64,000 nucleotides of DNA from Mycobacterium sp. JS623 (GCF_000328565.1 NC_019966.1:3968001-4032000), one strand, 5' to 3'. Positions 45,084 to 56,205 are shown, counted from the stretch's first letter. The notes: generated from the letters alone by a model not told the origin. Numbers and translations: made by a program.

Positions 45084-45873
45084 GGCTGACATCCTGCCCG
45101 AACACCGATACGCGGTGCTCAGCGACTGTGCGATCAACCCGGTAGGTCCGTTCGACCAGCGGCAATGTTCGCAGCTGGCGTTCCAGGTGCCATTGCAGAT
45201 GCGCGGCCACCAACCCGCTGGCCTGACTGCGATACGACGACTGCGATGCCTGCGCGTGCTCCCAGTCGCCGTCATAGAGCGCGGCCATCAGGTCAAGCAC
45301 TCCCTGCGGCGGGGTCGCCGACCCCGACGGGCGGCAGTGCACGCACACGCTGCCTCCGGCCCCGACGTGGAATGCCCGGTGCGGACCAGGTGTGGCGCAG
45401 CGGGCGCATTCGGTCAGCGCAGGCGCCCAGCCCGCGATTCCCATGGCGCGCAACAGATAAGCGTCGAGCACGAGTTCGCGGGGGCGGCTGCCGTCGGCCA
45501 CCGCCCGCAGCGCGGCCACGGTGAGCCGGTGCAGCGCGGGCGCGGGAGCCCGTTCCTCCCCCGCCAGCCGCTCAGCGGTCTCCAGCACGGCGCACGCGCA
45601 GGTGTAGCGGCCGTAGTCGTTGACGATGTCGGTGGCGAACGCGTCGATGGCCTGTACCTGAGTGACGATGTCGAGGTTGCGGCCGGGATGCAGCTGAACA
45701 TCGATGTGCGCGAACGGCTCCAGCCGCGCCCCGAACTTGCTGCGGGTGCGACGCACCCCCTTGGCCACCGCGCGCACCAACCCGTGGTCGCGGGTGAGCA
45801 GGGTGACAATCCGGTCGGCCTCGCCGAGCTTGTGCTGACGCAGCACGACCGCCCGGTCCCGATACAGCCGCAT
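45031..45873 (-). CDS. recO: DNA repair protein RecO
   Basis: 280 residues. The N-terminal OB fold (MRLYRDRAVVLRQHKLGEADRIVTLLT) is typical, and the zinc-finger CARCATPG...CVHC lies in the C-terminal half. RecO loads RecA with RecR in gap repair. It precedes uppS on the same strand, overlapping its start. The C-terminal 17 residues are encoded within the uppS start region. Confidence 0.94.
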   Translation of the reverse strand: MRLYRDRAVVLRQHKLGEADRIVTLLTRDHGLVRAVAKGVRRTRSKFGARLEPFAHIDVQLHPGRNLDIVTQVQAIDAFATDIVNDYGRYTCACAVLETAERLAGEERAPAPALHRLTVAALRAVADGSRPRELVLDAYLLRAMGIAGWAPALTECARCATPGPHRAFHVGAGGSVCVHCRPSGSATPPQGVLDLMAALYDGDWEHAQASQSSYRSQASGLVAAHLQWHLERQLRTLPLVERTYRVDRTVAEHRVSVFGQDVSHGDQAGQDHLPTAAPGA

Positions 45874-45936
45874 TAAGAAAGTCTCTCACCGTGATCCGAC
45901 AGTTGCTGGTTGGCAACGCCGATATCCTCGTAATCG

Positions 45937-47463
45937 ATGGTCGATTCCAAATCAAGCGGAGCCCGACGCTCCCCCAATTTTCCGACGATCACCACCCAGC
46001 TTTACCAGCTCGCCGCGGGCACAGTCACGTCGGACCAACTGGTACGGCGATCACTTGATGCCATCGAGGCGAGCCAGTCGACGCTCAACGCGTTCCGGGT
46101 GGTGTTGCGCGAGCGGGCGCTGGCCGACGCAGCTGAGGCTGACCGCAAACGCGCAGCAGGAAAAGAACTTCCGTTGCTGGGAATTCCGATCGCCGTCAAG
46201 GACGACGTCGACGTCGCCGGCGTACCCACCCGATTCGGCACCGACGGCCATGTAAGGGATGCGGAGCGGGACTCCGAGGTGGTGCGTCGGCTGCGGGCCG
46301 CTGGCGCGATCATCGTCGGCAAGACCAACACGTGTGAGTTGGGTCAGTGGCCGTTCACCAGCGGCCCTGGCTTCGGGCATACGCGCAATCCGTGGTCCAG
46401 CGAGCACACACCGGGCGGCTCGTCGGGTGGCAGCGCGGCGGCGGTGGCGGCCGGATTGGTGGCGGCGGCCATCGGTTCCGACGGCGCCGGCAGTGTGCGG
46501 ATACCGGCGGCGTGGACGCATCTGGTCGGCATCAAGCCGCAGCGGGGACGGATCTCGACCTGGCCGCTGCCCGAGGCGTTCAACGGAATCACCGTCAACG
46601 GGGTGTTGGCGCGAACCGTGACGGACGCAGCGCTGTTGCTGGATGCGGCGTCGGGCAACGTGCCGGGCGACCTGCATCAGCCGCCGCCGGTGCAGATGTC
46701 CGACTTCGTCGCGCAGGCACCAGGCCCGTTGAAGATCGCGATGTCGACGAAGTTCGCCTACAGCGTCTTCAAGCCCAAGCTGCACCCCGAGATCCGCGCG
46801 GCGATGGAGACCGTGGCGGGCCAGCTCGAGGAACTCGGTCATACCGTCGTGCAGCGCGACCCGGACTACAACCTGCGGATGTCGTGGAACTTCTTGTCCC
46901 GCTCGACGTCGGGGCTGCTCGATTGGGTCGACCGACTCGGTCCGAACGTCACTTTGGACAAGCGGACGCTGGCCAACACCCGCACCGGGTGGCTGCTGTC
47001 GCAAAACACGCTGCGCAAGGCCCGCGCCCGCGAGGCCGATTCGCAGCGCCGGATCGGGTGGCTCTTCAATCTCGTTGACGTCGTGCTGGCGCCGACGACC
47101 GCGCTGCCGCCGCCAAGGGTCAGCGACTTCGACAAGCGGGGCGGGTTGTCGACGGACCGCGCGATGATCCGCGCATGCCCGGCGACCTGGCCGTGGAACC
47201 TGCTGGGTTGGCCGTCGATCAATGTGCCCGCTGGTTTCACCTACGGCGGGCTGCCGATCGGCGTTCAGCTGATGGGCCCGGCGAACAGCGAGCCGCTGCT
47301 GATTTCGTTGGCCGCCGAGTTGGAGGCGCTCAACGGCTGGGTGATGCGGCAGCCCGACGTGTGGTGGGACCGCGGTCAACGCGCTGCGGCGCCGGAGTTG
47401 GTTTCCGAAGCCGCCCTGGAGAATCTTGCCGCTGATGAGCCGGTGCACGACGAGGTCGCGTAA
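45937..47463 (+). CDS. Amidase-signature-family amidase (AmiA2-like)
   Basis: 508 residues. The Ser-Ser-Lys triad region is intact: GIPIAVKDD (Lys), TPGGSSGGSAAAVAAG (cis-Ser) and GSDGAGSVRIPAAW (nucleophilic Ser). The family hydrolyses linear amides. The chain is a little longer than relatives and has no signal peptide. ATG 45937 is divergent from recO. It corresponds to M. tuberculosis amiA2 by position. Confidence 0.92.
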   Translation: MVDSKSSGARRSPNFPTITTQLYQLAAGTVTSDQLVRRSLDAIEASQSTLNAFRVVLRERALADAAEADRKRAAGKELPLLGIPIAVKDDVDVAGVPTRFGTDGHVRDAERDSEVVRRLRAAGAIIVGKTNTCELGQWPFTSGPGFGHTRNPWSSEHTPGGSSGGSAAAVAAGLVAAAIGSDGAGSVRIPAAWTHLVGIKPQRGRISTWPLPEAFNGITVNGVLARTVTDAALLLDAASGNVPGDLHQPPPVQMSDFVAQAPGPLKIAMSTKFAYSVFKPKLHPEIRAAMETVAGQLEELGHTVVQRDPDYNLRMSWNFLSRSTSGLLDWVDRLGPNVTLDKRTLANTRTGWLLSQNTLRKARAREADSQRRIGWLFNLVDVVLAPTTALPPPRVSDFDKRGGLSTDRAMIRACPATWPWNLLGWPSINVPAGFTYGGLPIGVQLMGPANSEPLLISLAAELEALNGWVMRQPDVWWDRGQRAAAPELVSEAALENLAADEPVHDEVA

Positions 47464-47473
47464 TCTCCCCAGC

Positions 47474-47950
47474 GTGACAGTCCTTCGCGCGCTTCCAGTT
47501 GTGGCGGTGGCCGCTGCTGCGATTACCGGTATGCCCGCCGCGAGCGCCGACAACAAGCGTCTCAACGACGGCGTGATCGCCAACGTCTACACGGTTCAGC
47601 ATCAGGCCGGCTGTACCAACGACGTGAAGAAGAACCTTCAGTTGCAGCTCGCGGCGGAATGGCATGCGAACGACGTGCTGAACAACCGCGCGCTCGACGG
47701 CGATATCGGATCGGACGGGTCTACGCCGCAGGATCGGGCCCGCAACGCGGGCTATGTCGGCACCGTCGCCGAGACGGTCGCGATCAATCCGGCGCTGGCG
47801 ATCAGCGGCGTCGAGATCATCAACAACTGGTACTACCGGCCCGACTACTTGGCGATCATGTCGAACTGCGCGAACTCGCAAATGGGCGTGTGGTCGGTGA
47901 ACAGCCTGGACCGCACCGTCGTCGTGGCGGTCTACGGCCAGCCGGGTTAG
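47474..47950 (+). CDS. Secreted CAP-domain-like protein
   Basis: 158 residues: signal peptide (VTVLRALPVVAVAAAAITGMPAASA) and a compact domain with LQLAAEWHANDVL, DGDIGSDGSTPQDRARNAGYVG and INNWYYRPDYLAIM, the layout of small CAP/SCP-like proteins. The conserved His of the family is in AEWHAND. Two cysteines may form a disulfide. Function unknown. GTG 47474 is preferred; it ends with a 4-bp overlap with the era stop on the other strand. Confidence 0.75.
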   Translation: MTVLRALPVVAVAAAAITGMPAASADNKRLNDGVIANVYTVQHQAGCTNDVKKNLQLQLAAEWHANDVLNNRALDGDIGSDGSTPQDRARNAGYVGTVAETVAINPALAISGVEIINNWYYRPDYLAIMSNCANSQMGVWSVNSLDRTVVVAVYGQPG

Positions 47951-48846
47951 AAGCCAAGTCGCCCAAGCTGTTTGGGATCGCGCTGCCAGTTCTTCGCGAT
48001 CTTGACGCGTAGGTCGAGATACACCTTCGTGCCGAGCAGCTTCTCGATTTGTTCGCGCGCGGCCGTGCCCACCTCGCGTAGCCTGGCGCCGCCCTTGCCG
48101 ATCACGATGCCCTTCTGGCTCTCGCGCTCGACGAACAAGTTGGCATGGATGTCGATCAGGTCGTCGCGGCCTTCGCGCGGGCTGACCTCCTCGATCACCA
48201 CTGCCAACGAATGCGGCAGCTCGTCGCGCACACCCTCCAGCGCGGCCTCCCGAATCAGCTCGGCCATCAACACTTCTTCGGGCTCGTCGGTCAACTCGCC
48301 GTCGGGGTAGAACGCCGGTCCCGGTGGCAGCTGGTCCGCCAGCACCTTCGTCAACACGTCCAGGTTGTCCCCCGTTGTCGCCGACACCGGCACGATCTCG
48401 GCATCGGAACCGACGAGCTCGCTCACCGCGAGCAGCTGCGCGCCCACCCGGTCCTTGGACACTTTGTCGATCTTGGTCACCACGACCACGAGCGTGGTTT
48501 TCGGTGCGATCGTGCGGATCTGCTCGTAGATCCACCGGTCGCCCGGCCCGATCTTCTCGTCGGCGGGAACGCACCACCCGATGACGTCGACCTCCGAATA
48601 GGTGTCCTTCACCAAATCGTTCAGCCGCTGCCCGAGAAGCGTGCGCGGCCGGTGCAGGCCGGGAGTGTCGACGAGGATGATCTGGAAGTCCTCGCGATGC
48701 ACGATCCCGCGAATGGTGTGCCGGGTGGTCTGCGGGCGGTTCGACGTGATCGCCACCTTCGCGCCCACCAATGCGTTCGTCAGCGTCGACTTCCCGGTGT
48801 TGGGTCTCCCGACGAAGCAGACGAAGCCGGACCGGAACTCGGTCAC
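47947..48846 (-). CDS. era: GTPase Era
   Basis: 299 residues. GTPase motifs: GRPNTGKST (G1), DTPGLHRP (G3) and TKIDK (G4). The C-terminal KH domain includes SQKGIVIGKGGARLREVG. Era assists 30S subunit assembly by binding 16S rRNA. It starts GTG 48846; the upstream neighbour on the same strand is the cytidine-deaminase-like gene. Confidence 0.96.
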   Translation of the reverse strand: MTEFRSGFVCFVGRPNTGKSTLTNALVGAKVAITSNRPQTTRHTIRGIVHREDFQIILVDTPGLHRPRTLLGQRLNDLVKDTYSEVDVIGWCVPADEKIGPGDRWIYEQIRTIAPKTTLVVVVTKIDKVSKDRVGAQLLAVSELVGSDAEIVPVSATTGDNLDVLTKVLADQLPPGPAFYPDGELTDEPEEVLMAELIREAALEGVRDELPHSLAVVIEEVSPREGRDDLIDIHANLFVERESQKGIVIGKGGARLREVGTAAREQIEKLLGTKVYLDLRVKIAKNWQRDPKQLGRLGF

Positions 48847-48916
48847 TGTCCAACCCCGAGACCGCGGGGAGATCGAGATTTTCGCCCGAATCGCGATCTG
48901 TGCGCAGTTTCGGCGA

Positions 48917-49237
48917 TCACTGGGCGACCGTGCCCGCCCGGTCGGTGACGATCACCGCGGCGTCGCTCGAGAGCTCGCGCACTGCCGCCACTCCCGCGTC
49001 GTCGGCCGATCCGCCGACGAGCACCGCAGCCTCCAGGCCCGTCGCACCGCTGGACACCGCGGCCGCGACCGCCGCCTGCAGTGCCGTCAGCCGCAAGGCG
49101 TCGAGTGCGACGGGTGCGCCCGCATACGTGCGACCGTCGAGATCGCGCACCGCGGCTCCACTGCCCGCTTCGGCCCGGCCCATCGCCCCTCGCGCCAGCA
49201 CCACCAGCTTGGCGTCCTCGCCGTTCAACTCAGTCAT
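48917..49237 (-). CDS. Cytidine-deaminase-like small protein, Rv2365c-like
   Basis: 106 residues. The sequence keeps the alpha/beta pattern of the cytidine deaminase fold ([51 protein letters not shown]) but has no zinc-binding C/H-A-E or PCxxC motif, so it is almost certainly not a deaminase. It lies between the CorC-like gene (8-bp overlap) and era, as in M. tuberculosis. Confidence 0.8.
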   Translation of the reverse strand: MTELNGEDAKLVVLARGAMGRAEAGSGAAVRDLDGRTYAGAPVALDALRLTALQAAVAAAVSSGATGLEAAVLVGGSADDAGVAAVRELSSDAAVIVTDRAGTVAQ

Positions 49238-50519
49238 TGCGCTCCTCGGATTCCGGGGTGGGGCTGACCAGCACGGTGCCGATCCGGACCCGGCCGCGGT
49301 GATCGGGGCCGCCTTCGGCCTTCAGCCGCAGCCCGTCCCACGTCACCTCGGCGCCCGGCAGCGGGACACGGCCAAGCTCCAACGCCACCAGGCCGCCGAC
49401 CGTGTCGACGTCGAGATCCTCATCGAACGAGATGTCATACAGCTCGCCAAGGTCTTCGATGGACAGCCGCGCCGACACCCGAAAGTGCTTGTCGCCCAGG
49501 TCTTCCACCGGTGCGACCTCGTCGGTGTCGTACTCGTCGGCGATTTCGCCGACGATCTCCTCGAGCACGTCCTCGATGGTGACCAGTCCCGCGATCGCGC
49601 CGTACTCGTCGACCAGCAACACCATGTGCACGCGATCGCGCTGCATCTCGCGCAGCAGCGCATCCAGCGGTTTGGAGTCCGGCACGAACACCGCGGGGCG
49701 CATCACCGCGGACACCTTGGTATCGCGGCCCCCGTTGGTCGAGTAATACGTCTTCTGCACAAGGTCTTTGAGGTAGACCACGCCGACGACATCGTCGACG
49801 TTCTCGCCGATGACCGGGATCCGCGAGTGACCGCTGCGCACCGCCAGCGACGTGGCCTGCCCGGCCGTCTTGTCGTTCTCGATCCACACCATCTCGGTGC
49901 GCGGCACCATCACCTCACGGGCGGGGGTGTCGCCGAGTTCGAAGACCGACTGGATCATCCGTCGCTCGTCGTCGGCCACCACGCCGCGCTGCTGCGCCAG
50001 GTCCACGACCTCACGCAGCTCGATTTCGGAGGCGAACGGACCGTTGCGGAAACCGCGGCCGGGTGTCAGCGCGTTACCGATCAACACCAGCAGCCGGCTG
50101 ATCGGGGTGAGCAATACCGAAATCGCCTGCAGCGGAAGGGCGGCCACCAACGAGATGCTGTACGCGTTCTGCCGTCCAACCGTACGGGGTCCGACGCCGA
50201 TCGCGACGAAGCTGACCACCACCATGATCGCGGCGGCGGTGAACAACCCCCAGCCGACACCAAGCAGGCCGTCCAGATAGGCGACGAGAAGCACCGTCGC
50301 CGTCACTTCGCATGTGATACGCAGCAGCACAACAAGATTGATGTATCGCGGCCGCTCCACCATGACGCGTGCCAACCGCACCGCTCCCGGCCGCTCGTCG
50401 CGCACGAGCTCCTCGACACGGGCCACCGACACCGTGCTGATGGCGGCGTCGATCGCTGCGAACAGTCCGCCGAGGCCGATGAGCGCGATCGCGCCGACGA
50501 GCGGGCCGATGCCGGTCAC
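49230..50519 (-). CDS. CorC/HlyC-family membrane protein with CBS pair
   Basis: 429 residues. The N-terminal CNNM/DUF21 membrane domain has 3-4 helices ([22 protein letters not shown] onward). Two CBS domains follow ([41 protein letters not shown] and [21 protein letters not shown]), then a CorC_HlyC C-terminal domain ([17 protein letters not shown]). Relatives function in magnesium/cobalt homeostasis. GTG 50519 overlaps the ybeY stop (GTGA). Confidence 0.92.
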   Translation of the reverse strand: MTGIGPLVGAIALIGLGGLFAAIDAAISTVSVARVEELVRDERPGAVRLARVMVERPRYINLVVLLRITCEVTATVLLVAYLDGLLGVGWGLFTAAAIMVVVSFVAIGVGPRTVGRQNAYSISLVAALPLQAISVLLTPISRLLVLIGNALTPGRGFRNGPFASEIELREVVDLAQQRGVVADDERRMIQSVFELGDTPAREVMVPRTEMVWIENDKTAGQATSLAVRSGHSRIPVIGENVDDVVGVVYLKDLVQKTYYSTNGGRDTKVSAVMRPAVFVPDSKPLDALLREMQRDRVHMVLLVDEYGAIAGLVTIEDVLEEIVGEIADEYDTDEVAPVEDLGDKHFRVSARLSIEDLGELYDISFDEDLDVDTVGGLVALELGRVPLPGAEVTWDGLRLKAEGGPDHRGRVRIGTVLVSPTPESEERND

Positions 50520-51052
50520 GGCTCGTCGAAGTATCGGGACGTATCCAGTAGCCGTCGATCCTTCTCGGACTTGCGGTCCTGGTGGTACGCCTCGACCTGG
50601 TCGGCCACCCACTCCTCGAGCAGTTGGCGCTGCAGGGCGAACATTTCTTTTTCCTCGTCCGGCTCGGCATGGTCGTAGCCGAGCAGGTGCAGCACGCCGT
50701 GCACGGTCAACAGCGCGAGCTCCTGCCCCAGCGTATGGCCGGCCGCGCTGGCCTGCTTCGCCGCGAATTCCGGGCACAGCACGATGTCACCCAGCATGGA
50801 CGGCCCTGGCTCGGGTGCGTCCGGTCGACCCCCCGGCTCCAGCTCGTCCATCGGAAAGCTCATCACGTCGGTCGGACCCGGCAGATCCATCCAGCGCATG
50901 TGCAGATCGGCCATGGCCGCGGTGTCGAGCAGCACCATCGACAGTTCCGCCGAGGGGTTCACCTTCATCTTGCGGATGACGAACCGGGCGACGCTGATCA
51001 GTTCCTCTTCGGATACGTCGATGCCCGACTCATTGGACACCTCGATGCTCAC
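50516..51052 (-). CDS. ybeY: Endoribonuclease YbeY
   Basis: 178 residues. The zinc-binding motif [11 protein letters not shown] is intact. It processes 16S rRNA ends and takes part in ribosome quality control. It follows phoH by 4 bp and overlaps the CorC-like gene by 4 bp, so phoH-ybeY-corC-like-Rv2365c-like-era form one operon. Confidence 0.96.
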   Translation of the reverse strand: MSIEVSNESGIDVSEEELISVARFVIRKMKVNPSAELSMVLLDTAAMADLHMRWMDLPGPTDVMSFPMDELEPGGRPDAPEPGPSMLGDIVLCPEFAAKQASAAGHTLGQELALLTVHGVLHLLGYDHAEPDEEKEMFALQRQLLEEWVADQVEAYHQDRKSEKDRRLLDTSRYFDEP

Positions 51053-51056
51053 ACGG

Positions 51057-53168
51057 TCACCTTCGCGATCGGGTGCCCGTTGCGCGCCGCTGCGCCCGGT
51101 TCATCAGCGCGGGCTCCTCGGACTTGGCGTAGGCGTCGACGATTTCGGATACCAGTCGGTGCCGGACGACGTCGGCGCTGGTGAGTTCGGAGAAGTGAAT
51201 GTCGTCGATGCCGTCAAGAATACCCATCGCGGCACGCAGCCCCGACCGGGCCCCGCCGGGCAGGTCGACCTGCGTAATATCGCCCGTCACAACAATTTTG
51301 GAGTTGAACCCGAGCCTCGTCAGGAACATCTTCATCTGCTCGCCGGTAGTGTTCTGCGCCTCGTCGAGGATGATGAAAGCGTCGCTCAGCGTGTTGTGGG
51401 TCAGTAGGAAGTCCTCGGTTACGTAAAGCGAGTCCTCTGCAGCGACCTGGATACACACGGCTTCCTCAGTGCCTGCAGGCTCGATACGTTCGATGAACCG
51501 CATCGGATGGCCGCCGCCAGCCGCGTCATATTTCGCCGCCTTGCGAGCGAGACGGAACGGCCGCAGTCCCTCAGGAAGTCGAATGTCTAGGATGTGCGCG
51601 TCGTGTCGGTGATGGACATCTCGACCACGTGCCAGTCCGGGTTTGCGGCCCTCCGCCTTACGGGTGCGTACATAGACGACCCCACCGACAGACTGGACGA
51701 GAAACCTCACGTCGTCGCGCAACCGATCCGAGATCGTCGAGAACTGGATGCGACAAGTTCGTCCCGTTTGGCCAACGGAGCCGCCATCCGAGTCGAAAAG
51801 ACCCTGCAGAACACCGAGACGGACCTCAGGCGAATTAAAGAGGTAGTCCCTCGGTACAAACTTGGTATCGGATTTCGCCCCGGCAAGACCCAATTCGCGC
51901 ATCGCTTTGGTGACTGGGTTCGGAACGGCGGTATCCCCACCATTGCCAGAGCTTCTGGTGAGGACGTAGTCGACCTCGGATTTGCGTCTGACTTGAATGC
52001 CAGGAATCAAGCGGGCCAACGCTTGTACCAATTCCGGATCAGTCGTAGCGAACGATGGGCTGGTCCTGGAGGAAAAACACCCGTCGCCAAGCAGCAGCCC
52101 TAGCGCGTACGGATCAAGCGGCACCGGGCGCGTCTCGAACGTCACCGGCGCGCTGAGCAGTGGCAGTTCGTAGCGGTGGTAGTGCGCCGCGCGGAGGTTG
52201 CCGATCATCTCCTTCGTCGCGAGCACGCGAACCGGCTTGCCACGTCGTTTGTCGTCGCGGGTGTGCACTGACCACAGATGGTCACCGGACGCGAGCGTCG
52301 ACGAACCGTCCTGCGTGTAGACCCGGTAAATCTCTTTAAAGCCTTGTGGATAAACGCCGAGGACCTCTGTAGGGCGCCCATCCGAACCGATCACGAAATC
52401 GCCGACCTCGATGTCACCTATCGCCTGGAAACCGTCGGGCGTCAAGACCTCTGTGAACAACGGCTGCGCGCGTCCACGCATATACGCCAGCGGCGCGACC
52501 TCAATGATCCCGGCGTTCATCAGCTTTGGGATCGATTCGGGATCCATCATGTCGTACAGCGCGTCATACAGCGGGCGCAAATACGGATCGATCTTCTCGC
52601 TTAGCGTGCCTGGCAGGAAGCCAAGGCGCTCACCCGCCTCGACGGCTGGGCGGGTGAGGATGATCCGATTCACTTGTTTGGTCTGTAATGCGTTGACCGC
52701 CTTGGCCATTGCCAAATACGTCTTGCCGGTACCGGCGGGCCCGATGCCGAACACGACGGTATGCGCGTCGATCGCGTCGACGTATCGCTTCTGGTTCAGT
52801 GTCTTCGGCCGAATCGTCTTGCCGCGCCTCGACAGAATGTCGAGCGTCAGCACCTCTGCGGGTGACTCATCGCCCGTGCCGGTCAGCATCGCGACGCTGT
52901 GCCGCACTGCGTCGGGGGTGAGGCGCTGGCCACTGGCCACGATCGCCACCAGTTCGGAGATCACCCGTTCGGCCAGCGCGACGTCGGCGGGCTCGCCGGA
53001 CAGGGTCAGCGCATTGCCGCGGGCATGGATATCGGCGGCGAGGATGCTCTCGAGAGCACGCAAATTCTCGTCGGCGGAACCTAGCAGGCCCACGACGAGG
53101 TCGGGCGGAACATTGATGCTGCTGCGAACGGGCGAGTCCGAGTCAGCGTTCGTCTCGCGGGGCGTCAC
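51057..53168 (-). CDS. phoH: PhoH-family ATPase interrupted by an intein
   Basis: 703 residues as translated; removing residues 234-592 leaves 344 residues, the normal PhoH length. The extein has a KH-like N-terminus, Walker [14 protein letters not shown], then (split by the intein) LAYMRGR | [16 protein letters not shown], the PhoH Walker B, and [12 protein letters not shown]. PhoH is an ATPase linked to RNA metabolism and commonly neighbours ybeY. The intein sits just before Walker B, so ATPase function depends on splicing. GTG 53168 is the start. The gene is first in the phoH-era operon. Confidence 0.96.
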   Translation of the reverse strand: MTPRETNADSDSPVRSSINVPPDLVVGLLGSADENLRALESILAADIHARGNALTLSGEPADVALAERVISELVAIVASGQRLTPDAVRHSVAMLTGTGDESPAEVLTLDILSRRGKTIRPKTLNQKRYVDAIDAHTVVFGIGPAGTGKTYLAMAKAVNALQTKQVNRIILTRPAVEAGERLGFLPGTLSEKIDPYLRPLYDALYDMMDPESIPKLMNAGIIEVAPLAYMRGRAQPLFTEVLTPDGFQAIGDIEVGDFVIGSDGRPTEVLGVYPQGFKEIYRVYTQDGSSTLASGDHLWSVHTRDDKRRGKPVRVLATKEMIGNLRAAHYHRYELPLLSAPVTFETRPVPLDPYALGLLLGDGCFSSRTSPSFATTDPELVQALARLIPGIQVRRKSEVDYVLTRSSGNGGDTAVPNPVTKAMRELGLAGAKSDTKFVPRDYLFNSPEVRLGVLQGLFDSDGGSVGQTGRTCRIQFSTISDRLRDDVRFLVQSVGGVVYVRTRKAEGRKPGLARGRDVHHRHDAHILDIRLPEGLRPFRLARKAAKYDAAGGGHPMRFIERIEPAGTEEAVCIQVAAEDSLYVTEDFLLTHNTLSDAFIILDEAQNTTGEQMKMFLTRLGFNSKIVVTGDITQVDLPGGARSGLRAAMGILDGIDDIHFSELTSADVVRHRLVSEIVDAYAKSEEPALMNRAQRRATGTRSRR
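51393..52469 (-). other. PhoH intein with DOD homing endonuclease, class 3 residue pattern
   Basis: 359 residues (Ala1 to Asn359), inserted between Arg233 and Thr593 of PhoH. Residue 1 is Ala, not Cys or Ser. Block B is [12 protein letters not shown], with His64 and Trp66. Block F is EAVCIQV with Cys339, and the end is LLTHN with Thr357, His358, Asn359; the +1 residue is Thr. Trp (block B), Cys (block F) and Thr (block G) with a non-nucleophilic residue 1 are the diagnostic set of class 3 inteins, in which the block F Cys attacks first. Homing-endonuclease motifs: LGLLLGDG (about 123-130) and [12 protein letters not shown] (about 218-229), each with its acidic residue. Confidence 0.92.
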
Positions 53169-53258
53169 GTGGGGTTTTCTGCCTGCTTTCTGGGTTGTGG
53201 CCTGGCTATTTGCTGTTGAATACCCATTTTACCGCCGGGTACGGACGCATCCCAATGC

Positions 53259-54002
53259 TTAACCAACTGACCACCGCGCGGTCAGTGCGCCCAGCGCGCC
53301 CAATGCGACGGCTGCCGCGGTCGACGTCCGCAGCACCGATGGTCCGAGTTGCACTGCCGTCGCCCCCGCGTTGGTCAGCGCCGCGATCTCGTCGTCCGCG
53401 ATTCCTCCCTCAGGGCCGATAATGAGCATTATTGAATTCGCTTGTGCCACTGGCACTTCAGTCAGTTTGACGGTGGCCGACTCGTGCAAGACGAGCGCCA
53501 TCGCAGCACTGTCATCTACGCGCTGCACAAGCTCGGCCGTCGACACCATCCCGCTGACCGGCGGAATGTGCGGCCGCCGCGACTGACGGGCCGCCGATCG
53601 GGCCACCGCGCCCCACCGCCGCAGGCCCTTGTCGATCTTCGCCTGCGATTCCCACCTGGCCACGCACCTGGACGCGTGCCAGGCCACGAACGCGTCGGCG
53701 CCCGCCTCGGTGGCCAGCTCGACGGCGAGCTCAGAGCGGTCGGACTTGGGCAGCGCCTGAACGACGGTGACGCTCGGCACCGCCGCAGGAACGGTCCTGC
53801 GGTCAAACACTTTCGCAGTCAACCGGCCCTTGGCGACATCCTCGACAATGCAGTGCGCCACGGTGCCATCGCCGTCGCCGAGGTCGAGTTCCTCGCCGAC
53901 ACGGATGCGCCGGACGTTGGCGGCATGAAAACCCTCGTCGCCGTCGACGACCGCGAGCCCACCGACCGAAGGCAGCGCGTCGACGTAGAACAGCGCGCGC
54001 AC
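53259..54002 (-). CDS. rsmE: 16S rRNA m3U1498 methyltransferase RsmE
   Basis: 247 residues. It has an N-terminal PUA-like region and a SPOUT knot: [16 protein letters not shown] and [17 protein letters not shown] bind SAM. It methylates U1498 of 16S rRNA. It starts GTG 54002, just after dnaJ2 on the same strand (6 bp gap), as in M. tuberculosis. Confidence 0.94.
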   Translation of the reverse strand: MRALFYVDALPSVGGLAVVDGDEGFHAANVRRIRVGEELDLGDGDGTVAHCIVEDVAKGRLTAKVFDRRTVPAAVPSVTVVQALPKSDRSELAVELATEAGADAFVAWHASRCVARWESQAKIDKGLRRWGAVARSAARQSRRPHIPPVSGMVSTAELVQRVDDSAAMALVLHESATVKLTEVPVAQANSIMLIIGPEGGIADDEIAALTNAGATAVQLGPSVLRTSTAAAVALGALGALTARWSVG

Positions 54003-54008
54003 GAATGC

Positions 54009-55151
54009 CTAACGGCCAGTGAAGGTTTCGCGCAACCGGCTGAAGAACCCGCTGCCCGCCGAGGCGCTCTGGCTGGAGCGGACCTCGGCCACGTCGCGTA
54101 CGCGTTTCTCCTTCAGCTTGTGCAGCAGTTCGATGTCCTCGTGGTCCAGCCGCGACGGCACCACGACCTCGACGTGGGCGTGCAGGTCGCCGCGCACGCC
54201 CGAGCGCAGATGCGGCATGCCGTGCCCGCGCAGCGTGGTCACCGACCCGGGCTGGGTGCCCGCCGGAATGGTGAGCTCGGTCGGGCCGTCGATGATCGCG
54301 TCGATGGTGACCGTGGTGCCCAGCGCTGCGTCGACCATCGGCACCGAGATCGTGCAGTGCAGGTCGTCGCCGTCGCGCACGAAGACCTCGTGCTGCTTCT
54401 CGTGGACCTCGACATACAAGTCGCCTGCGGGTCCGCCGCCGGGACCGACCTCGCCCTGGGCGGCCAGCCGCACGCGCATCCCGTCACCGACCCCGGCAGG
54501 GATCTTCACGCTGATGTCCCGTCGCGCCCGGATCCGGCCGTCGCCGCCACACCGGTGACACGGGTCGGGGATGACCTCGCCGACCCCTCCGCACACCGGG
54601 CAGGGCCGCGACGTCATCACCTGGCCGAGCAGCGACCGCTGGACGGTTTGGATCTCGCCGCGCCCGCCGCAGGTGTCGCAGGCCACGGGCGTCGAGTTGC
54701 CGTGGGTGCCCTTGCCCTGGCACGAATCGCACAGCACCGCGGTGTCGACAGTCACCTGCTTGGTCACTCCGGTGGCGCATTCTTCAAGGTCAAGCCGCAT
54801 CCGCAGCAGTGAGTCCGAACCTGGGCGGACCCGCCCGATCGGGCCGCGGGAGGTGGTGCCGCCGCCGAAGAAGGCCTCGAACACATCGCCCAGCCCGCCG
54901 AAGCCGCCGAAGCCGTTACCGGCAGCGGCTGCGTTCTCCAGCGGGTCGCCGCCGAGGTCGACGATGCGACGCTTCTCCGGGTCGCTCAGCACCTCGTAGG
55001 CGACGCTGATCTCCTTGAACTTGGCCTGGGCCTCTTCGTCGGGGTTGACGTCGGGATGCAGTTCACGGGCGAGCTTCCGATAGGCGCGCTTGATCTCCGA
55101 ATCGCTCGCCCCCCTGCTCACCCCGAGCAGCCCGTAGTAATCGCGTGCCAC
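54009..55151 (-). CDS. dnaJ2: Chaperone DnaJ2
   Basis: 380 residues. J domain ([26 protein letters not shown] with HPD in [10 protein letters not shown]), Gly/Phe region ([15 protein letters not shown]), the zinc-finger domain with four CxxCxGxG-type repeats ([32 protein letters not shown]), and a C-terminal substrate-binding domain. It is a co-chaperone of DnaK; mycobacteria have a second dnaJ next to dnaK. GTG 55151 (VARDYYG) agrees with homologues; it follows hrcA by 22 bp. Confidence 0.96.
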   Translation of the reverse strand: MARDYYGLLGVSRGASDSEIKRAYRKLARELHPDVNPDEEAQAKFKEISVAYEVLSDPEKRRIVDLGGDPLENAAAAGNGFGGFGGLGDVFEAFFGGGTTSRGPIGRVRPGSDSLLRMRLDLEECATGVTKQVTVDTAVLCDSCQGKGTHGNSTPVACDTCGGRGEIQTVQRSLLGQVMTSRPCPVCGGVGEVIPDPCHRCGGDGRIRARRDISVKIPAGVGDGMRVRLAAQGEVGPGGGPAGDLYVEVHEKQHEVFVRDGDDLHCTISVPMVDAALGTTVTIDAIIDGPTELTIPAGTQPGSVTTLRGHGMPHLRSGVRGDLHAHVEVVVPSRLDHEDIELLHKLKEKRVRDVAEVRSSQSASAGSGFFSRLRETFTGR

Positions 55152-55173
55152 GCCAAACCTTTCCAAAGCCGCG

Positions 55174-56205
55174 CTAGCGGCTGCCTAAGACTTCGCCTAT
55201 ATAGAGAGCAACCGCAGCGACATTAGCGATAGTTCCCGGATAGTCCATCCGCGTGGGTCCCAACACCCCCATGCCGCCGTACACCTTGCCCGAACTGCCG
55301 TAGGTGGTGCTAACCACCGACGTGCCCGCCATCTGCTCGGCCTCGGTCTCGTGCCCGATCCGCACGGTGACCTTTCCGGCCTCCTGCTGAGCGGCCAGCA
55401 GTCGCAGCACGACCACCTGCTCTTCGAGCGCCTCCATCACCGAGCGCAGTGAACCGCCGAAGTCCGCGGTGTTCTGCGCGAGGTTGGCGGTGCCGCCGAG
55501 GACCAGCCGTTCCTCGCTGTGCTCGACCAACGTCTCCACCAGCACGGTGGCCGCCCGGCCGACCGCGTCGGCGAGCCCGCCGCTGCCGTTGAGGTGCGAC
55601 GCCAGGTCGGACACCGCGACCGAGGCGGCCGCCAGCGGCTTGCCCTCCATCGCCTGACCGAGCCGGTCGCGCAGCTGGGACAACTCGTGTTCGTCGATCG
55701 CGTCGCCGAGCTCGACGATTCGCTGGTCGATGCGGCCGGAGTCGGTGATCACGACCAGCAGAAGCCGGGCGGGCGTCAGGGCGACGACCTCGAGGCGCCG
55801 CACGCTCGAGGTGGACAGCGTGGGGTATTGCACGATCGCGACCTGGCGGGTGAGCTGGGCCAACAGCCGAACGGCGCGGCGCAGCACGTCGTCGAGGTCA
55901 ACGCCGGATTCGAGGAAGGTCAGGATCGCGCGGCGCTCGGAGGCCGACAGCGGCTTGACATCGTCGAGCCGGTCGACGAACTCGCGATAGCCCTTCTCGG
56001 TGGGCACTCGACCCGAGCTGGTGTGCGGCTGGGCGATGTAGCCCTCGGCCTCCAGGACGGCCATGTCGTTGCGGACGGTGGCGCTGGAGACGCCGAGATT
56101 GTGCCGTTCGACGAGCGTCTTCGAACCGATCGGCTCCTTGGTGGATACGAAGTCGGCGACGATGGCACGCAGCACCTCGAAGCGACGGTCTTCGGCGCTA
56201 CCCAA
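55174..56205 (-). CDS. hrcA: Heat-shock repressor HrcA
   Basis: 343 residues. The N-terminal winged helix ([42 protein letters not shown]) and the following GAF-like domain match HrcA, which represses groES/groEL through CIRCE sites. The TTG at 56205 is favoured: GGGAGGTG lies 6 bases upstream and the protein then begins as its homologues do; the frame is open to 56322 but without support. No CIRCE sequence is visible nearby, so the operon is not obviously self-regulated. Confidence 0.95.
   Translation of the reverse strand: MGSAEDRRFEVLRAIVADFVSTKEPIGSKTLVERHNLGVSSATVRNDMAVLEAEGYIAQPHTSSGRVPTEKGYREFVDRLDDVKPLSASERRAILTFLESGVDLDDVLRRAVRLLAQLTRQVAIVQYPTLSTSSVRRLEVVALTPARLLLVVITDSGRIDQRIVELGDAIDEHELSQLRDRLGQAMEGKPLAAASVAVSDLASHLNGSGGLADAVGRAATVLVETLVEHSEERLVLGGTANLAQNTADFGGSLRSVMEALEEQVVVLRLLAAQQEAGKVTVRIGHETEAEQMAGTSVVSTTYGSSGKVYGGMGVLGPTRMDYPGTIANVAAVALYIGEVLGSR

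Noticed and set aside
45058..45876. Long plus-strand frame across recO/uppS
   Set aside because: Antisense shadow of recO with no homology.
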